A stretch of DNA of 49,333 nucleotides from Glomus cerebriforme (lineage: Eukaryota > Glomeromycota > Glomeromycetes > Glomerales > Glomeraceae), in assembly GCA_003550305.1 (NCBI GenBank), contig QKYT01000080.1:112651-161983 (forward strand). Reading direction: 5' to 3'. Every line of letters begins with the position of its first letter. Position 1 is the first letter of the stretch. A model generated the notes under the pieces. The model saw only the letters and a program-made list of their open reading frames with translations. It was not told the DNA's origin and ran no database searches. A program made the translations under genes and the position numbers. Shown here in pieces: positions 45,221-49,333 of this stretch.

Positions 45221-47612
45221 ATCACTTATCAGAAGTTTGGAATGATCATATGATAAAGGATGTTTAAACAACAAGAGAGCATTATTCCATGACTTGTAGC
45301 TACTGTCACACTAATTGGAAACATAGAAAATTGCATGTGTTGCATGAACACTTGGCTAATCATTGCAAAAAATGTCCCCAAGATATTTTTACATTTTTTG
45401 CAAGAATCATTAAAAAAAAAGAGAAGAAAATATATATGAAGAAAAAAGTACAAGTGATGTAGATAAATCACAAGAAAATAAAATAAAAATGAAATAATGA
45501 ACAGTTATCTATCTGAAATTTTTACAAGAATAACAAATTGAAAAAAGGATATTCTGATGAAATAGAATGTTCTGTAACAAAAACTTTTGTAATATGTAAT
45601 GTTTCCTTTAATGTGATCAAAAATCTATGATTTATTAATATGCTCAAAATTCTTTAGCCAGAATATAATCTTCTGACTTGGCAAGTTTTAAGTGAAACAT
45701 TATTGGAAGCTGAATTATTTCGTATAAATTTACAAGTCTATAATAAATTAAGTAAAAAATCTAATTGCACAATTGGTAAGATTAATTGATTATTTTAATT
45801 TTTTTTGCATTAAGAGTTTATAGCATTAACATTTGATTTGTTTATTATTGCATTATATTACAATCAGTATTAGATGATTGAATAGACCCATGTGGTAATA
45901 GTATATAGGCATTTATGCTTATTATGAGTCAAAGGAAGGAATATCTTTTGAAACTTAAGAATCTTTCAGATAAAAGGCACACAGCAGAATGTATATCTAA
46001 TGCTATTGAAAAAGTTATTATTAGAATTGGAATTGATAAATTTGCTACCATAATATCTGATAATAGCGCAAATGTTGCTGCTGCACAGTGCATGCAGAAT
46101 TATTTCACAAAAATATCAAAGCATTCTTAATATAAGATACATCATATGCTATATTAACTTAATTAGTTCTGATATTATCAAAATTAATCAGGCGAACAAG
46201 CTGGTTAGGCAAGTGAATATTATTACAAAATTTTTTAAAAATTCTACCATAGGCATAATATTACTCAAAGATGCCATTAAATTAAAAAATATTCAGAGAA
46301 GTCTAAAAATATATGTCGAAACTAGATGGATTACAATATACAAATGCACAAGCTTAATATGGTATTTTAAGAATGCATTGCAACATGTATTTTTTTAAAT
46401 TTATCAAATCAATATTTTTAGGATAATATAAATAAATTAAATACTAATTTAAAATATATTTTTTTCTTAATTAGATCATTGATAATCATGAAGACCAGAT
46501 TTTAAGCGAATCTGTAAAGTCTATTTTAAAGAAACAGAGATTTTTTGATAATATCTGTACATTATCAAATATCTTAAAACTGATTAAAGATGCCATTTTA
46601 GCATTGGAAGGAAAAAACATAACGTTAACAGATTGCTTTTTACAACTTCTCAAGATTACGGCATATTTTAAACAAATGCTAGTTGAAGATTATCAAAAAC
46701 TAAGGAACTCGTGCATTAGAGTTTTCAATAGAAGGTAATATCCAAAAATTTAAAATTTAAATTTTTACTAAATAATTTTTAAAGGTTTAAAAAAAGCTTA
46801 TTTTAATAGATATGCTGAATTTGATGATGATATTTATTTATTAGCATTTTTCCTTCACCTCCAATATAAAGATAAAGTGTAAATAATTATTTATTAAAAA
46901 ATAAGATTAAATATTAAATAAAATTGTATTATTACTAGGATGTGAAATTCATAATGATCAATTCAATCGTATTCAAAGTTCAGCGCTCAGAATATGGAAG
47001 AAGCTTGACATAAGAAATCTTCTGGACAAGAGCTTAATGCTCAATTTCACATATATCTTGACAATAGACTTCTGTATAACGCATTATACTTACTTGAAAG
47101 TGATAAACTTTACCTTTAGTGAAACTCTATTATCAATGGTCAATCTTCATTGTCTCAACTTGCAATGGTAATTTTTTTGATAACACCTCATTTCATAAGT
47201 TACAAAAAGCTATTTTCGTCTCTAGGCTGGCTTATTGAAAAAAGACATATGAATTTAGACGTTAAACAGTTGAAACTTTAGCAAAAAATACTGAACTTAT
47301 TTAACACATTTTCAAAAATCACTTAATTATGGTAATTCAATATTAGAGAATAATATTAAACAAATGTTAAATATTGTTTTTGAAGAGGATGATATATTAA
47401 ATGAAGATAAAAATAAAGGAGTTAGTGAACCTAAATCAAATGAAGAAGCAACAAATACTAATAAGATATTGGAAATTGAGCAAATAATTAATTTAGAACT
47501 GAGGGTTTTCATTGATAATACTGTGCTTCCAACTATAAATTGCAGATTTAATAATAGTGAAGATGACAATAATTGGGATCCAGAGATATTAGCTAATAAT
47601 TTTAATAATTAA
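45221..47612 (+). mobile_element. hAT transposon relic (BED finger, DUF659, dimerisation end)
   Basis: Broken plus-strand frames follow the usual hAT order. A BED zinc finger lies at ~45,240-45,415 (VWNDHMIKDV, stop, then TCSYCHTNWKHRKLHVLHEH and LANHCKKCP). The catalytic-region start is at ~45,660-45,780 (NLLTWQVLSETLLEAELF, then VYNKLSKKS). DUF659-like sequence at ~45,865-46,120 (RHTAECISNAIEKVII, then TIISDNSANVAAA) has two stops where Trp is expected. Middle part 46,130-46,740. The C-terminal dimerisation region is at ~47,165-47,330 (YKKLFSSLGWLIEKRHMN). An acidic tail ends NWDPEILANNFNN at 47,612. It is riddled with stops and shifts, hence inactive. Terminal repeats were not located. Confidence 0.85.
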
Positions 47613-47860
47613 TTTTTGTCCCTTTTTTTTGTAAGTAGTATTATCATCATAACTAGTGATAATAAGAATGTTGATCATTCTACTTTCAATTTATTTTTTT
47701 TCAATTAATAATATTAATATAATTAATATAAATAATAACTAATTTTTGCTTAATCCAGTTTCAATCTGATTTCAATTTTGTAGTTTCTCATATATGTCAT
47801 TTAAATTAATTATTAAGTTTTTGTAAAACCATATAGTAAAAATTTTTGTAGTTATGCAAT
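47613..47860. other. AT-rich spacer between two transposon relics
   Basis: No ORF. AATAATATTAATATAATT-type sequence only. Confidence 0.4.
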
Positions 47861-47867
47861 TAGAATT

Positions 47868-48180
47868 ATGAAACAGAAATTTTATGTAATTGAGAATAGT
47901 GATGAAGAAACTTATAATGAAGTTCTTGAGTTTCTTCAATCAATTCAGCAAAGAAGACAAAGAATTCTTCATCATAATAATATTCATGTTAATATTGTGA
48001 AAATTCAAAATTCTGCTACTTGAATTTCAAAAGGTTATCCTAAATTAAAGAGAACAAAGGATGCTTTAGAGAAATCCAGTAATAAGAGTCAATAAATGCA
48101 AAACATGAAACAATTGGGCCATAATAGTAAAACTTATAAGGAAAAGGGAAAGAAAATCAAGATGATAGTGAAGAAATGAG
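47868..48180 (+). pseudogene. MULE/FAR1-type transposase C-terminal relic
   Basis: An open piece from ATG 47868 to TGA 48021 encodes 51 residues (KQKFYVIENSDEETYNEVLE, then FLQSIQQRRQRILHHNN). The same frame continues past the stop as ISKGYPKLKRTKDALEKSSN, then with one shift a decayed CCHC knuckle: KCKT, stop for Cys, NNWGHNSKTY with Tyr for the last Cys. Linker 'KGRPK..R.K.ALE' plus knuckle is the typical C terminus of FAR1-related MULE transposases that are numerous in Glomeromycotina. Only the end of the gene is present; no MULE DDE core is seen upstream. Confidence 0.7.
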
Positions 48181-48199
48181 TTAAATTCTGATTATTTAT

Positions 48200-49333
48200 T
48201 ATCTGATAAGGATTAATTAATCTTATGATAAAATTACAATATCTTACATCATATGAACGTAAGTAAAATGTGATGAACATGGTCAATCAAGGAAGAATTG
48301 TGGAAGAATTGTGAGAGAATTGTAAGAAAAATCTACTAAATTAATAATAAAATTATATTAAATTACTAGTATGTATCATGAGCGAAACAAGGAGAGAACG
48401 TAATTAAGCATTGAATAAAATTTTTTTAATTCTACTAGTAAATTATTCATCATTTTTTTGAGAAAATTTTTATTTCACATCATTACATCATTATTAGACA
48501 TTTTTTATGAAAATTTATTTTCAAATAATACAATTTAATTTATTTGATAATTTTTTTTTTTGATATTATCAATCATCATATGGGATTTTTTTGAAATTTT
48601 CTTTTTGAAACATTATTTAAAGAGGCAATTTCCTTAAATGAGGTTGTAGTTTTATTCTTCAAGTTTTTTTTTCTTTAAAAAAATTTTCTAAAAAAAAAAC
48701 TTCTTAAACATTCGCTTATTTTTAAAATCTCAATGGCGACAAATGTAAGTAATAATGGATAATACAATATTTACAATCAAATTTCTAAAATAATTTAACT
48801 TATATTTTTTATTATAGTGAAATGACAATGAGGTTTGTATGCTTATTGACTTATGAAAAATAAATAATAAATATTTTTATCATATTAGTTATATCAAATG
48901 ATCATTTTGGAAGGAAATTGCTGGCAAAATAAATCAGCGATTCAAGTCAAATTTTCAGTGTAACAATGTAACCAAAAATTTAATGACATATTAAATAATT
49001 ACCGAGTAAATATCCTATATTATATAACTAGGGCTCCGATCGGTAACGGTAATTACCGAACCGAACCGATCGGTTTCGGTATTAGATCGGTATCGGTTTT
49101 GCGATTTACCGAACNGAATNCTTNNGTAAATATACNNATCGGTTTCNGTAATTTNNGTATCGGTATCNGTTTTGTGATTTATCGAACCGATTTACCGAAT
49201 ACTGTATATATATATAGATCAGCAATCTAGATCGATTTTATCAATATTTTTTTTTAATCTCCTTTTTTTTCATACTTCCTTTTTTCTCCATACTTTTCTT
49301 TTCTTTGTAATTTTTAATTTTAATCTTAATTTT
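48200..49333. other. Gene-free right edge with CGGT-rich patch
   Basis: No coding frame. T/A-rich tracts occur at 48,420-48,720 and 49,240-49,333. The CGGT-rich patch is listed separately. Confidence 0.5.
49033..49195. repeat. CGGTATCGGT/CCGAAC low-complexity repeat
   Basis: Repeated GATCGGT, CGGTATCGGTTT and TTACCGAACCGAACCGATCG words occur on both strands, giving many overlapping self-complementary pairs (CCGATCGG). About ten N lie within it, consistent with an assembly that struggled with the repeat. The two halves, ~49,036-49,115 and ~49,137-49,195, look like degenerate copies of one unit. Confidence 0.75.

Noticed and set aside
1..49333. tRNA and rRNA genes
   Set aside because: No cloverleaf with A/B box motifs or rRNA segment was noticed by eye; a covariance search would be needed to exclude them fully.

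Overview
The window looks like nuclear DNA of an early-diverging filamentous fungus. It is very AT-rich, has short introns with GTRAGT/GTATGT donors and TTTAG/ATAG acceptors, and carries many decayed transposons of kinds common in arbuscular mycorrhizal (Glomeromycotina, Rhizophagus-like) genomes. The taxon is an inference from this style. No organellar or bacterial features were seen. Scattered N bases show it is a draft assembly.

Layout. (1) 1-13,560 is a repeat-dominated, gene-free block: a TA-flanked MITE, four related tandem arrays of ~120-135 bp units (two of them inside elements with terminal inverted repeats), a long hairpin, and decayed copies of an unidentified element. (2) 13,571-41,475 is the gene-rich core. 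It holds a large single-exon spectrin-repeat-like coiled-coil protein with a possible C-terminal membrane anchor (-), RAD50 (-), a broken multi-dsRBD gene (-), ribosomal protein eL24 (+), a C2H2-type regulator (+), a TPX2 homologue (+), the XPF/RAD1 nuclease (+, 17 exons), RCC1 (-), and an unnamed eight-exon helical protein that may be SYCP3/Cor1-like (+). (3) 41,476-49,333 is again repeat-rich: a second copy of the element seen near 10-12 kb, a hAT transposase relic, a MULE/FAR1-type relic and a CGGT-rich low-complexity patch.

Exon structures of eL24, the C2H2 gene, TPX2, XPF, RCC1, the helical protein and the RAD50 tail were joined by hand from splice signals and reading-frame continuity. 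All of them close without a frameshift. No transcript evidence was available.

Functionally the core is rich in chromosome biology. RAD50 (double-strand break repair) and XPF (structure-specific nuclease) are DNA-repair enzymes. RCC1 makes nuclear RanGTP, which in animals and plants frees TPX2 from importin to nucleate spindle microtubules; both genes lie within 10 kb here. The most unusual feature is the set of tandem arrays in the first 9.5 kb. Their units look like micro-exons between consensus splice sites, alternating with hairpins, and they appear to ride inside non-autonomous TIR elements.
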